Assembly: GCA_036924085.1 (NCBI GenBank)
Contig: JAVGWX010000003.1
Span: 117,177,264 to 117,241,263 of the forward strand
Origin: Ariolimax columbianus
Lineage: Eukaryota; Mollusca; Gastropoda; Stylommatophora; Arionidae
Reading direction: 5' to 3'
DNA length: 64,000 nucleotides
The position numbers and the translations under genes were made by a program. Under the pieces are notes generated by a model. That model saw only the letters and a list, made by a program, of their open reading frames with translations. It was not told the DNA's origin and searched no databases. Positions 42,421 through 53,999 of this stretch are shown piece by piece. How positions within the stretch are numbered: position 1 is the first letter of the stretch; each line of letters begins with the position of its first letter.

Positions 42421-42605
42421 AGGGAAATACGGAGAGGACAATACATAATGCCAATAGGAAGACAGAGATTGCACGTCATAATGACAGGGGAAATTTCGAT
42501 CAGATAAATCAGAATGACAATGAGAGCACGGAGAAGAAGAGGCATAATTATAAAAAGAATATTTAGAGGACAATACAGAATGACAAGACAAGTAAAGTAC
42601 TATTT
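42415..42605. repeat. Degenerate minisatellite related to 30,380-30,735
   Basis: GACAAGGGAAATACGGAGAG, GGACAATACA, AGAATGACAA words at irregular spacing of about 30 bp. Confidence 0.65.
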
Positions 42606-44185
42606 TCAACAGTTATAATTTTATTTTACACCTGACCTTAATTATTACAATAGTTTCTGTTATGTAGTTTGACTCCATTATTTCTTTCCTACTTGAATGT
42701 TATTAATTAGCTTTAAAAATGTAAAAGATTGCAGCAAAACAATAAATCGTATTAATGTTAAACGTATAATGTAACTCGCAGCCATTTCTCTACTGTTTTG
42801 GATCATTATGGATGTCGCCAGACCACGGATTTGCCTGGAATTCACACTAGTCGACGACTTACACTTGTGTTCACGGATACGTGGAGTTGTTTTCCGTCTG
42901 GACTTGTTATTTCGTTCTTTTTTTTGTGATTTCTTCCATCCGTTTATCCTGGTCTGGACGCCGGCTGAATGGCGCTACGCTTAAACTAGTTATACCTGTG
43001 TCGTATCTCACGGGTTAGTTCTGCCGGTTCACCTTCACGAATTTGGCGTGTGGGAATTTTAGATGCTACTATGATGAACTGAATACAGCTGGGGAGAGAT
43101 GCCAGACTCACTCACACGCTGAGTGTTGTTCATATGTGGTTATCGAAAAGGCACGACAAACTGCGTTAGATGCCTTCCCACCTTTCTACCCTGCGGGTTA
43201 CATGTTTACGGAAAGGCTTCGGTGGTAACCCTGAGGCAAAATCTACCTCCTATGCTATCTCCAGTCGTCTCGATGAATGTCTTGCCACTGGCAAAGGGTA
43301 GCTTAGGCTCTGTGAGTGAGGTTGACAAAAGGCGCAGTTTCTTCCTCACTTTAATCCAAATCTCCGCGCAAGACACCCATTTCAGCGGACACAGCAAGAG
43401 ATACGACTGTCCACACGGCTGAACAAAGAGAGTGGTCTTCATCACTTGTGATGGACAAAACTATAAATGTAACTAATGACCCTGTCCAGCGACATATATA
43501 TATATATGAAACTGGCAAGGGACTTGACGACCATTTTTACCAAATCCCATATGATATGACATGACGGAACTCTTTATCGGTGGTAACATACTTCAATTCG
43601 TCGATCACTTGACATTATCCAAACTTACAAGTCACGGTAATCCTATGTCCAACATTCGAAAGTAGAAGTCGTTTCGCCTCGAAAACAGTTTATTTGACTT
43701 CACGAAGACACTTAAACAACACAATGTAAACGTCATTGGCACCTTCATTTTGGAGAAACAATTTTTTTTACAAATAGCTTAACGTATTTGTTATTTTCCA
43801 AGTTTATTTAATACAATTTCTTTTCTGGTTCGCAATTTTACTATCTGCAACTTTCTTTGACTAACAATGGCGGATAACGACAGTATCATTACTGTTAGAA
43901 ATTACTGGATTTTATTTAGGATTTCAATAAATCATTTACAACGTTTTGAGCTCCCTGTTGAGCATAGGTCTTTAACATATACATACCAAGTGATCAAGCG
44001 TCATCTGCTGGCATTTATGTGGTAAAAGTTTAGCAAAGTGGAATAGCCAGCCCCATGTCCAAATATTCTTAGCCACCTCTTTTCAAATGCCTGGCAGGTT
44101 ATAGTGTCGCAATTTGTTCCTATTTCAGGCTCTGGTTACACTTTACTGACATGCGTTAAATTTAGTTCGCTGTTTTTTGTGTTTG
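42606..44185. other. Unassigned sequence
   Basis: Frames of up to 99 codons at 43,040-43,445 have no recognised domain. A short TA repeat lies at 43,495-43,507. Confidence 0.3.
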
Positions 44186-44204
44186 TGTGTGTGTGTGTGT
44201 GTAT
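44186..44204. repeat. (GT)n microsatellite
   Basis: About nine GT units. Confidence 0.85.
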
Positions 44205-44224
44205 TTTACGTTTGGTTATTTCTT

Positions 44225-44260
44225 GATGAAGACCTACTTTATTGGAAACGTCGGTACACA
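44225..44260 (+). ncRNA. Hammerhead-ribozyme-like motif, degenerate
   Basis: CTTGATGA, an AGACC...GG segment, then GGAAACGTCGG. The 3' side GAAACGTC is a perfect match to the minimal hammerhead core with the tiny ACGU stem III; the 5' box has U for C, and stems I and II pair poorly. The shared GAAGACCT word with the 21,011 motif supports a common origin. No Penelope coding region is visible upstream. Confidence 0.35.
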
Positions 44261-44329
44261 TCTCGTGTTGTCCTCGTGTAGTGCTTCATTTTAACCATGG
44301 GTGTACGTCAGCCATTTTTACTGAGATAC

Positions 44330-44342
44330 ACACACACATATT

Positions 44343-44377
<35 letters not shown>

Positions 44378-44385
44378 ATATAATG
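44330..44385. repeat. (CA)n/(TA)n microsatellite
   Basis: Short CA run followed by two TA blocks. Confidence 0.95.
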
Positions 44386-44389
44386 TTCT

Positions 44390-46245
44390 ATTACTATTGA
44401 TAAACATACTGATATATATTTACTCATCACATATTCCCGTCTCTATGCAATCATTGTCTGTCTATACATTATGTTTTTGAACTTCTTCCACGCTAAAAAA
44501 ACATCGTCTCCGTCAGTGCTTCCCTTTTAATGTTTCACCCGTTGTCGTGAATTCTGACCCACATTCTCTTTTTGCTGTTTTTTAAAGCATTTCGCGTTTC
44601 TTTAGTAACGGATTAGAATAGCTTTGCTTACACCCCAAAAAATATTTGAAAAGCTGGACAAGGATGGGCGATGCTCCTCAGTAAACTCACCACTCTAGGG
44701 ATTGCGGTGCCGATCCCCACCTCGTTTGTCAGACTGCCATGACACAGTCTGTTTTCAAGAGTACAAATGAGGACATGAGATGAAGTTTTAATCACTATGT
44801 TTCACCTGACACTGATTACTCTTCCGTTCCTACATATTAATAAATCATTGCATTTTTCTCATACGTAAAATAGTCTGCCTTAGTTCATGTTTCATCGACA
44901 AATCTTCGTTAGGATTCATGTGTGCCTAAAAATGTTGGCACCATGAACTGACGTAACTGTAATCAAAAGTGAGATTTTTTTAACCCATCCATACCCTATC
45001 TCTCGTAAATGACGAGCACAATCAATTCACCCACAATGTCCGTTTCAACCGTACATATGTACATATGACTACAATAATCATTCCATATCTATTTAAATTC
45101 TTGGCTTTCCTCTTGAGACTGAGTTTACCGTGGTTTCCTTTTCAGCTGTTCTTTACCCTACACTCTTTGGATCTACACATTTAGCGACCACTGTGTGAGT
45201 TATACTCAAAATCATGTTTTGTTATGTTTTTAGTTTCTTCCTGAGAGTATGTGCCATCACTTAAGTAACTACGTATTTTATTACAATTTCTTGCAGTAAT
45301 TATTAACAGCACTCTCTACATATGATTAATAATACACACGGTTTAGTATATGAGTTTTCTTAAAATTAACACATCTTAACTAAAATTCACGTGTTACAAT
45401 AAATACATAATAAATACACATGTAAGATACAAGAAGCTGATTTCTTGTTTATATTAGGTCGATACTCTACCTCTCGTTAAACTTACATTACATTCATCAA
45501 ACGATTATATAAATCGGAAAATATATCGGTATTTTTGCAAGAGCGATTCCAAACACTGCAGAAATCGTTACCTAACCCTACACAACCTTTAGCCAAGTCG
45601 ATACAAACACAGCTATGAATACTGCGGCTTACTGTTCTACCCCCCAGTTCCCAACCTCTTCTCGCCTGGTCAGAACTAAAGGGACCTCCCTCCCCACACT
45701 CGAATTCTATAGAACTCTGGCGGAAGGTATGAACTTGGAAAGTCGTTAGGGGAGTCATGTTCTGGAGAGAACTGGGGGGAAACATGAAAAATGGTACAAT
45801 TGAACATGCCAAACGCAACGTTTCAGAACGACATTGTGTCTCCTCTTGAGGCTCTTAATGACAAAGAATGGAAACAACAGAAAAAAAAATATTGCTCGAA
45901 CGTGTTCAAGATGAATTTGCTATTCTCTCTTTCTGAGATGTTAAAATCATTTTGTGGATTACTCATTATGTTTACTTTACTAGTAATTTGTATTTACATG
46001 AAATAGTGAAATGAAGTAGATAATTGGGAGAACAAATTAGAACTGCTATCATTCATAAAACAAATTCGAAATCAGCAATAAGATCTAGTTACAGATAATT
46101 TATTAGTAATGTATCTATATACCTTATATCTATATTCTTTGAACACTAAACGAGGCACATATAATGCAGAAACAATTGGTCTCCATTTTGAATGGCTTTT
46201 CTCTTTCTTGTGTTGAGACCTCTCTGATGATCGTTCTGAGAAGCG
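44390..46245. other. Unassigned AT-rich sequence
   Basis: A 111-codon minus-strand frame at 45,483-45,818 has no recognisable domain. No element ends or arrays seen. Confidence 0.3.
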
Positions 46246-46249
46246 TCCA

Positions 46250-46580
46250 TCTCGCCTTCTTTTTTTCTGCTGCCAGCTGGAGCCTATTCATTCATTTATT
46301 GACTCTTTCTGTCTTGTCAGACGATAGTAAGTTGTGCTTAAAAAATAGGATGCAACTACAGTCCATGACGATAACGAATGTGACTTGTAAGACCAATCCG
46401 GGGAGACAAGCGTCTTCTAAAATGTGAGCAAAGAAAATCAAGACTGTTTTCGGTGTGGCGTGTCTTCTCAAGCACTGAGCACTTAGCCTAAAAGCAACCA
46501 GTATCTCCTTTGTCTGTATTCCATGCTTAATCCTGCCTCTTCATGCATCACGATCCATGGCGCCATATTCTCATGATTCT
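46250..46580 (-). mobile_element. Finger-family LINE 3' end
   Basis: The reverse complement is closely similar to 5,925-6,235: CCATGGATCGTG, GGCAGGATTAAGC, AATACAGACAAAGGAGATAC, GAAGACACGCCACACCG and ATGGACTGTAGTTGCATCCT. It therefore represents the C-terminal region, the decayed finger and the 3' UTR of the same subfamily. Confidence 0.83.
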
Positions 46581-46599
46581 AAATCGATGCCAAGTCAAA

Positions 46600-46810
46600 A
46601 GTTGAACATGTTTGTTCAGTCTGTCGTGCCCTGTCACGAAACGAAGAATGGTGACATGTGTGACAGTTCCAACTGGAGCATGGGCGTTTAGAGCAGGGGA
46701 GATTGGGCTGGCTACTCTGCGAACAAAGGTTGTCTGAATGCGTGCCAATGGCAATCACCGTCTCGACACTAGGTCGAAAAAAAAACGAGGGATTTAAGTG
46801 GAACAATTTG
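46600..46810 (-). mobile_element. RNase H-LINE C-terminal scrap
   Basis: The minus strand reads THVTILRFVTGHDRLNKHVQ, resembling the FRLRTGHNRLRxH block that follows RNase H. It is too short for a family assignment. It directly adjoins the previous relic, suggesting one more insertion boundary near 46,590. Confidence 0.5.
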
Positions 46811-46814
46811 TCTG

Positions 46815-47060
46815 GTACAAATTGTACGGAGTTAAGGTGGAAGTTTGTAGCTGACCACTCTGGCGTTCCGAATTAGCGTCTGATGCTGCCACAACCGGTT
46901 ACGACATTTAGAGTGACAGAAATTCGGGGATAATCATCATATAACAACTAGTTGAATATAGTTCCAAGTTAGAGTGATGGCTAAGTCAGACAACCAACAG
47001 GAGACCATTGGACAGCCATGATGTTGCATGAGACTACAAAATACTCGACAAAGATGACCT
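46815..47060. other. Unassigned
   Basis: Nothing recognised. Confidence 0.3.
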
Positions 47061-47064
47061 TAAA

Positions 47065-47150
47065 TAGACTGGCTACGAGAGAGTCTGGCTAGGAGAGAGA
47101 CTGGCCAGAAAAGAGACTGGCTAGGAGAGTGACTGAGAGACTGTCAGGAC
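47065..47150. repeat. Short GACTGGCTAGGAGA tandem repeats
   Basis: Four to five irregular units of AGAGACTGGCTAGGAGAG type. Confidence 0.75.
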
Positions 47151-47229
47151 TTTGTGAGTATGTCAGTTTGCAGGGTGACAGAACCAGTATACTTCTCGGG
47201 TTTTGGCCAGTCGCTATATAGGTGTTTAT

Positions 47230-47640
47230 GTTGGTCACCCTGTGAACAGTAAGAGATCTGAATGTGTGTCGTACGAGCAGGACACCTAGTGAACGATGCG
47301 TGATCTAATTACATATAAAAGTGATCGAAGTAATTGTAAAGGTACACATCGCCTAAGGACGATATCTGCATGTCTGTGGTATTGTGCAAGACACTTTGGT
47401 AACGAGTCTATGTGTATGCACAGATCGACCAAGTGAGTACGTGATCTGACTATAAGTGACGTGATCTAATTGCTAATGAATGCACAGATCACCTGAGCAT
47501 GCGTGAACCGATTGAATGTGGATGTACAGATCACCTGACTGAAGGTGATCTGATTGTGTGCGAATGCACAGAACGACTGAGTACGTAATGCGATCGTGAG
47601 GACGAGTTGATGATTGTGTATTGGGTGTACAGATACAGGG
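47230..47640. repeat. Degenerate about 42-bp array with GTGATCT / AGATCAC arms
   Basis: Units contain GTGATCTGATTGTGTG-like and ATGCACAGATCACCTGAG-like halves. ACAGATC-type anchors (degenerate in the last unit) occur near 47,419, 47,484, 47,526 and 47,568. Each better unit could fold through GTGATCT pairing with AGATCAC. Confidence 0.65.
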
Positions 47641-47983
47641 CAGCGGCAAGATTCTGGGTTATGTAGTTTGGGGGAACCATCAGAAGCTAATACTTACAAA
47701 CCTCTTATGTAGTTTAATATATATAGATATATATATTATGATTATTTAGTTTAGATGTACTTTGTTCTGTGTGTTAATGTTGCTTCGATTTATTGATATT
47801 CATGTTATTAAATCATATTATTTTTGTTGGATAGTGTTTACAGTGTTAATTACTGTGTGAAGTCATGTCGTCGTGTAGATACATGATGTAACTCTTTAGA
47901 TAAGTAACTACTCAGCTAAACCTAGACTCTGCTAAACCCGTCCCTGCCTGTCAAGTGTGTGATAGTCGTTCTTTTGTTGGTCC

Positions 47984-47985
<2 letters not shown>

Positions 47986-48023
<38 letters not shown>
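47986..48023. repeat. (TC)n microsatellite
   Basis: About 19 uninterrupted TC units. Confidence 0.97.
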
Positions 48024-48025
<2 letters not shown>

Positions 48026-48129
48026 ACAGCATTGGTTGCTCTCTTTTTCAAAAAGTATGTGATCTAAGTGTCGTCTTGTTCAGTCTCCACTTTTTCAGTG
48101 CAAGCATATCTGTACACGCTTCGACTGTC

Positions 48130-48357
48130 TTCTTGATCACTGTGCACATGTGGACTGAGCGAACAAACTGATAAGAACGTACTGCAGGACTGTCCCCTTT
48201 ATAACCAGTTAGGGAGGAAACATTGGTCCAACTACTCAAAACTGGACTCAAAATTGTAAGAAGCTAAAGAGGATATCCAAACAGCGGTGTAGTTCATCAG
48301 GGGAACTGGACTGGCGGTGTAAACATCAAAGATGCTATCACAACATCAAGAAGAAGT
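48130..48357 (+). mobile_element. RNase H-LINE C-terminal fragment
   Basis: LCTCGLSEQTDKNVLQDCPL is the C-x-C...C zinc box, followed by KHWSNYSKLDSKL, FIRGTGLAV and an AAGAAGAAG tail. It is a third subfamily, distinct from those ending in TAAF or TTLQI. About 230 bp remain. Confidence 0.7.
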
Positions 48358-49790
48358 AAAACCAGAAATACTAGATCCAATGCTGCTCAGGAAATATACA
48401 CTGGATCTAACAAAGAATTAAGAAACATAATCAGAAGAGTCAAAAGAAAATATAGTTCTGAGTTGGCAAGAGCGGGAAAGGAAACTGCAGTGAAAGGAAA
48501 TACAAAAGACACATAGAACAACACAAACAAACGAACAGTAAGATATTGGAAACTACGTGGTTTTATTAGAAATAAGAATCGAAATCTGAATAGCAACGCA
48601 TATCAGCAGATAAAAATATGAGCAGAATATTTATAACAACTTTTAACTGGACAAACTCTAGAAGTTCTACAAGGCATCCAGTCTACCAAAGCTATACTAC
48701 AGGTAAATTGTGAGAAATAGGAAAAAAGAAGAAATTAAGAAAGCCACAGTGCACCTGAAAGAGGGTAAAATCGCTGACCCACTGATCTAAGCAGAAGCAA
48801 TCAAACAAGCAATAAACACTTTAGCAAAAATATCCTACAACTTATTTGTTAAATTGAAGACTACATAAGAAATATTAGACAGGCAGTCGGGAGGAAAGTA
48901 ATGTAGTGTAGTCGTCAAAGAGAAGAGGTCTGCAATAATTTGCACATTTTAGTAGAATAATGTTATTATCAGTGCTGAGAAATATTGAACAAGAACATAC
49001 TAGAGAGATTTCAAGAGGTCTTTAGCAAACAGGTGAGAAGAGAACATACAGACTTTCAACAAAACAGGTCCTTTGTCAGACCAGAGAGCTACACTGGCTA
49101 AAATGTTGAATTGGAACTCATTACTTTATATCGGATTTGTGGATTTTTATAACACATTTCTCAGAATAAACACAGAATACCTTTAGATGTTGTCCATGCA
49201 CTATGGACTGCCCGTGAAATTGTAACGAAATTTTGTGAATATTTGAAATATATAATCCTACATGAACATCAGCTTTCTGAACACTCTGAGGTAAAGATTG
49301 ATGTGCGACAGGAATGTCTCTTATCGCTACTTCTGTTTTTGCCGACCACATACATTATTATGAAGACAGCAGCAATAACTAAGATCGGCAAATGGGGTTC
49401 AATGGAGTTCGAAAAAACAACATGATGACTTATGCTGTGCCGATGACTGCTTGTCTGTCCCTTAACCGTAAGAGGAAACAAAATAAAATAGAGATACTTG
49501 ATAACAGGTCACAGGAATTGGGGCTGAGGATGCACAAAAAATACATAGATATTATGAAAATCAATGCAACTAACGGCAATCAGATTATGTTTGGGGGCAC
49601 ACATCTACAATATGTCGAATCATTCCTATTTCTTCGTAGTAATACACACAAAGGGTGATGTGCAGAAAAAAATCAAAAGAGGAATACAAAAGCGAAAGAA
49701 GCTTTTATTGCACAAAGAAGTTTATGGAAAGCTCGTAAAAAGAACATAAATTCAGCACAAAAATAAAGAATTTTAGAACTCCAATGCAAA
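48358..49790 (+). mobile_element. RTE-like LINE relic (linker to thumb)
   Basis: Blocks in order through several frames: GSNKELRNIIRRVKRKYSSE (48,410-48,470), KKATVHLKEGKIADP (48,740), LLYIGFVDFYNTFLRINTEY (49,120-49,180, RT motif A with KAFD lost), QLSEHSEVKIDVRQECLLSL (49,270-49,330, motif B with one Gly lost), CCADDCLSVP (49,435, a CADD in place of FADD), ELGLRMHKKYIDIMKINATN (49,516-49,575) and LQYVESFLFLRSN (49,608). The order and spacing match RTE-type LINEs. The copy is dead. The endonuclease and the C-terminal end are not seen. Confidence 0.8.
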
Positions 49791-49894
49791 GTATGTTCTG
49801 GTTGATGGCTCTGAAACAGGGAGAGCAAAACAAAGACAACAACCACAAAGATACATACTTTCATAAAGGGCTACATACGCTGAACATATATATT

Positions 49895-50945
49895 TAAATA
49901 GTATGATGCGATCACTAATGTCGCCACAGCAGCTGCTGCCCAGGGAAAAGTGTTTGAGGAGGTTGAAAACAAACTGCCAAATTCTCTCAATGTTCTTGCA
50001 GAATATTATCACAATAATCACCTCAAACCAAATACCAGTAAAACCCAGGTATGTGCCTACCACATCAGAAACAGACAGTCAAAAAGAAAACTTCAGATTA
50101 GGTGGCAAGGGCAGGTGCTTGAACAATGCACGGCTCCCAAATACCTCGTTTCTAGACGTGAAATTGAACCGCACATTGTCCTACATAACGCACTTTCATG
50201 AAAAAAGCGTAAGATATTCGCAAGAAATAATTTCATCCGAAAACTGACCGGCTCAACAAGGGGTGCACAGCCATCAGTCCTTCTGACATCTGCACTTGCC
50301 TTGGGTTTTTCTGTAGCTGAATACGCGGCGCCAGTCTGGAAAATTCGAAACTAGTTGATACATCATTAAATGAGGCTGGTCGGATAGTATCACGGTGCCT
50401 AAAACCCACCCCCATTTATAAAATATACCCCATAATTAGCATAGCATCACCCGAGATTAAAAGAAGCGTCGCAGCAGAAATCGAACGAGAAAAACAGAAG
50501 AACGACCCAAGGCACCCACTATTTAGACAGCAGGTTCAGAGCACAAGACTCAAATTCAGACATAGCTTCCTAAAATCAACACAGCCCATTCAGACAAACC
50601 CTGAAAGTCACCGAATCGAATTGATGTAGACCCCAGAGTTTGAACTTTTGGAGGAACCTACTCACGAACATCATCTACCCTACACAACATAGAAGTCGTT
50701 AAACAGTCTCCGAACTGGTGTATCACGGTGCAAGAGGAATATGAAACGATGGGGATATACAGATGATGACATATGTGACTGTGGCGCAATACAGGACCCA
50801 GACCACCTGATGACCTGCCTCAACCTCCAAGAAACATGCAATAGGTGCGACATGCTGGAGGCAAATGACAAGACAATCCATGTCGCTGAGTACTGGATGC
50901 ATACTGTATAACGTTGTGCTGGACACGGAAAGTAAGTACTAAAGT
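49895..50945 (+). mobile_element. Jockey-like LINE RT 3' part relic
   Basis: FEEVENKLPNSLNVLAEYYH, NNHLKPNTSKTQVCAYHIRN and WQGQVLEQCTAPKYL (49,950-50,140), then IRKLTGSTRGAQPSVLLTSA, FSVAEYAAPVWK, later a CDCGAIQDPDHLMTC zinc box (50,770-50,815) and VAEYWMHT. This is the Jockey-style arrangement of thumb, connection and terminal Cys/His box, with no RNase H seen. Two to three shifts and several stops break the ORF. Confidence 0.78.
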
Positions 50946-51054
50946 GGAACTGTTGGAACAAATCACGTATTTCTCAATGGCTTTTGACGTGACTTTGACG
51001 TTTGATATGATGCGCATTAATAAATAAATTGATAACATTATACGATAGTTCATG

Positions 51055-51268
51055 TTCTAGAATATGTCAAGGCCAGAGAAGTAGCAGCAAACCAAAACAT
51101 GCATGGAGAAGAGAGTTCGTGACGAGTATAATAGAGAATGGGAAGATAGGGACAGAGCTAGAGAGGATGATCCAGGACGGGATGTTTTGGTATGTATTTT
51201 TTTTTTGTTGTAGACCTGTGCTTCACATGGAGCTGAAAGATTTGATTGATTTATTGATTGATTGATTT
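51055..51268 (+). mobile_element. Possible LINE C-terminal scrap with GATT-type tail
   Basis: KPKHAWRREFVTSIIENGKI and LERMIQD resemble the basic tail of RTE-like LINE ORFs, and GATTGATTTATTGATTGATT follows at 51,241-51,266. The evidence is composition and order only. Confidence 0.4.
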
Positions 51269-51269
51269 G

Positions 51270-52200
51270 TACTATATGTACCAAGACAATATTCAGACTT
51301 CGAAAAGGTTTCTTCAGACCACAAAATTATCGGTTGATCACATTCAAAATAAATTACACATACATGCACACATGTGAGGGGAAGATAACAAACAGTAAAA
51401 CATGTCTGTCGACTCCACGAGAGGTGCTGAATGACAAAATTGTCATCCCAAACCTAATTAAAAGATAAAATGTTGGGCACACGGAAGACGGAGATAGACA
51501 GCCACGTTTATGAGGGAAATAGATGAGATGTGTTTTAAAGACAGTCGAATAGGAAGAAGTGTTATAATTTGTGTATCGTTATTGTCATTAAATAAACAGT
51601 AAAAGTTAATAATTAACAGGTTTCATAATTTTGTGGTCAATTTGTAGCTTTTTATCAAAATGTTTACTCTTTTGTTATACATTTTCACAATTCAACCTCA
51701 TACAGATGAAGGACGCGTGCTCGATCACTTGGATTTAATTTTATTGAAATGCACCTTTAAATCTATATATGCTTTATACTCTAGTCGGAGATTGCTAAGC
51801 TAATGCAACATTGCTTTTAACCTTTCTGTATAATGAAATCCCCAGTTCCTCTTGGGACGGATCATTTAACGCACTGATAAGGTGCTCTTGTTCTCGTTTG
51901 CTGGAATATCAGATAGTGAAGAGTTGCTGGCGAACGTTTCATTAACTACTTTGGAAATGTATCCAACGGAATAACTCACATAGACAATGTCCACGGTTAC
52001 ATAAGAGTGGATTGAAACTTCAAAGCTGAGCGAAGCAGATCAGAATTTATTTTAATGTTTTGTTCCATTTAAATGAAATAATAAAAGAAAGAAAATTATA
52101 TATGTATTTGTTTATTAATCTTTCCAACATGGCAGGCAAAAATATTTGACGAAATCAGGAAAACAAAATGGCAAATTAATGACTATGACAGAAATTGCAA
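51270..52200. other. Unassigned AT-rich sequence
   Basis: Nothing recognised. Confidence 0.3.
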
Positions 52201-52203
52201 TAC

Positions 52204-52355
52204 ATAAATAGGGAAACAGGGATAAACTCTGAAGCTAACAAATTAGAAACATAAATAGGTATAAAGGGATAAACTCTGAAGCTAACAAATTAGAAACATA
52301 AATAGAGATAAAGGTATACACTCTAAAGCTAAAAAAATTGAAACATAAATAGCGA
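52204..52355. repeat. 47-bp tandem repeat, about 3.2 units
   Basis: ATAAATAG anchors at 52,204, 52,251, 52,298 and 52,345; units contain GATAAACTCTGAAGCTAACA. Confidence 0.93.
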
Positions 52356-52605
52356 CACGCGACATAAGAATGGTAAATTAAACTAGAATTATACCGAGTT
52401 AAAAAAGAATGTTTCTATATATTATGGACTAGTTTAAGGATATGGTCAGTTAAACACATTTCAACGTTAAGACATTTCTATGCAATAGTTCAGCACAGTG
52501 TGATATCCAAAGTATAATCATCAATTCATAATGGAAAAACACAGGGAAGAACACAGGGAAGAACACAGTTTATTGGACATTGATTATATATTTGGTAATA
52601 TTAAC
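52356..52605. other. Unassigned
   Basis: GGGAAGAACACA is doubled at 52,543-52,568; otherwise nothing. Confidence 0.3.
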
Positions 52606-52609
52606 TTAA

Positions 52610-53450
52610 TATTAAGGGAGTCAGACAAGGGTGCATACTTTCACATTATTTATTTAACAACTACACCGAAAATGTCATGCGAAAGGTAAAAACAGATGAC
52701 AACTACGGGAATGTTGATCCATTCAGAATAGAGAGAAGGAGATTCTAGAACTAAGATATGCAGATGATACAGTCATGCTGTCAAACAGCACCAAAGGCCA
52801 GGGAGACTGCTCATGTCCGTTCAGAAGCAAAGTGAAGCTCAGAACCTTTTTCTGAACATTAAGAAAATTAAGATAATGTCCACTAACAAAACAGGACTGC
52901 AACCCCAGATTGCTGTTAATAATGAAGAAATCGAAAATGTCACACATTTTGAATACCTTGGCTCTACATTATCCAACGACGGAGACTGCTTAAAAGAAAT
53001 TAGAAGACGTTTGGCCAAGGCGATGCAGAAACTAAACAACATACAAAATTTATGACATAATACTAATAAGCAACTAAAATTGAAAATCCTGAGAACATGT
53101 ATATTTCCCGTGGCAATGTACGGATGCGAGATATGGACTATGACACAAGTAGCAAAGAAGAAAATTGGAAAGTTCGAAACAAAATGGTACAGAAGAATCC
53201 TAAAAATTCCTTGGATAAAGAATGTGACAAATAAAACCATCCTAGAAGACCTGAATTTTGAAGAAATCTGACTCATAAACAACGTTGCGTTTCGGAAATT
53301 GAATTTTGTCGGCCACGTCAACCGCCGTGACGGACTGGAAAGAACATCGAAAGGCTGGCAAAGCATCATTCGCCTGGTCACTTGCTTCTAGGAACTGATG
53401 AAGTACCAATGAAACAGAAGACGACCACGGTGAAGACCACCTACGCGCTG
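52610..53450 (+). mobile_element. LINE RT to C-terminus relic (RTE/CR1-like)
   Basis: GVRQGCILSHYLFN (52,618), LRYADDTVMLSN (52,751-52,786, intact catalytic box), NLFLNIKKIKIMSTNKTG, VTHFEYLGSTLSNDGD (52,939), FPVAMYGCEIWTMTQVAKKK (53,104-53,165), WYRRILKIPWIKNVTNKT, NNVAFRKLNFVGHVNRRDGL (53,280) and a basic RRRPRxRPPT tail. Two frames of 80 and 63 codons cover the best part. Stops at 53,054 and 53,269 and a shift near 52,735 disable it. The domain order is as in the 33.1 kb host LINE, but the sequence differs. Confidence 0.85.
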
Positions 53451-53454
53451 TGCC

Positions 53455-53990
53455 TCTTTGCCTCGGAAAGTGCAGAAGGGCATGCAGTGGCGTGAGAGGA
53501 TAGCGGACATGGAGGTATCGATCCTTTCGGAGCAAGTGTGGATCAACTGTGCTAGTCATGCTGGGGTTTGCAGGAATGAAAACCTAGCTACCTGCTCTCA
53601 TTGGATCTACAGGGACGCATTGACAATATATAGTGGTGACATTTTCAAGTTGAGCAGCAACCGTCTTTTGGATGAAGAGATTGCAGTCGATGAACCAGTA
53701 ACGCATAGCTTGCATGGATTTGAAATCAGAGGAGGGCCTGAGAGAATGGAGCAAGAGAGTCTACAACGAGTGAGTTAGATGGAACTCAGTATATACGCTC
53801 TTCGCCATTATGTTGTGAACATTTGGTTCTACCCGGAGCGTCTGTGTAGAAGAGAGACGCTTACTTCGCATGTCAAAATTGATGGGTTTTGTCTACGGTA
53901 GCTGCATGTTCCAGTTTATCCAGTTTTAAATAAATACTGTACTTACTGTTAAAATATAAAGGCGGCGAGGAAGAGATCTGGTCCCTCCAG
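53455..53990 (+). mobile_element. LINE RNase H-end relic (GNERAD family), second copy
   Basis: The frame 53,458-53,778 contains SHAGVCRNENLATCSHW, an altered SHAGVxGNERAD motif (the last RNase H acidic residue lost). It continues with IYSGDIFKLSSNRLLDEEIA and VDEPVTHSLHGFEIRGGPER. It is co-linear with the minus-strand copy at 28,000-28,530. Similarity then fades toward 53,990. Confidence 0.6.
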
Positions 53991-53999
53991 CTAAGGTTC

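Noticed and set aside
45483..45818. 111-codon minus-strand frame
   Set aside because: No recognisable domain; no supporting upstream or downstream exons could be seen.
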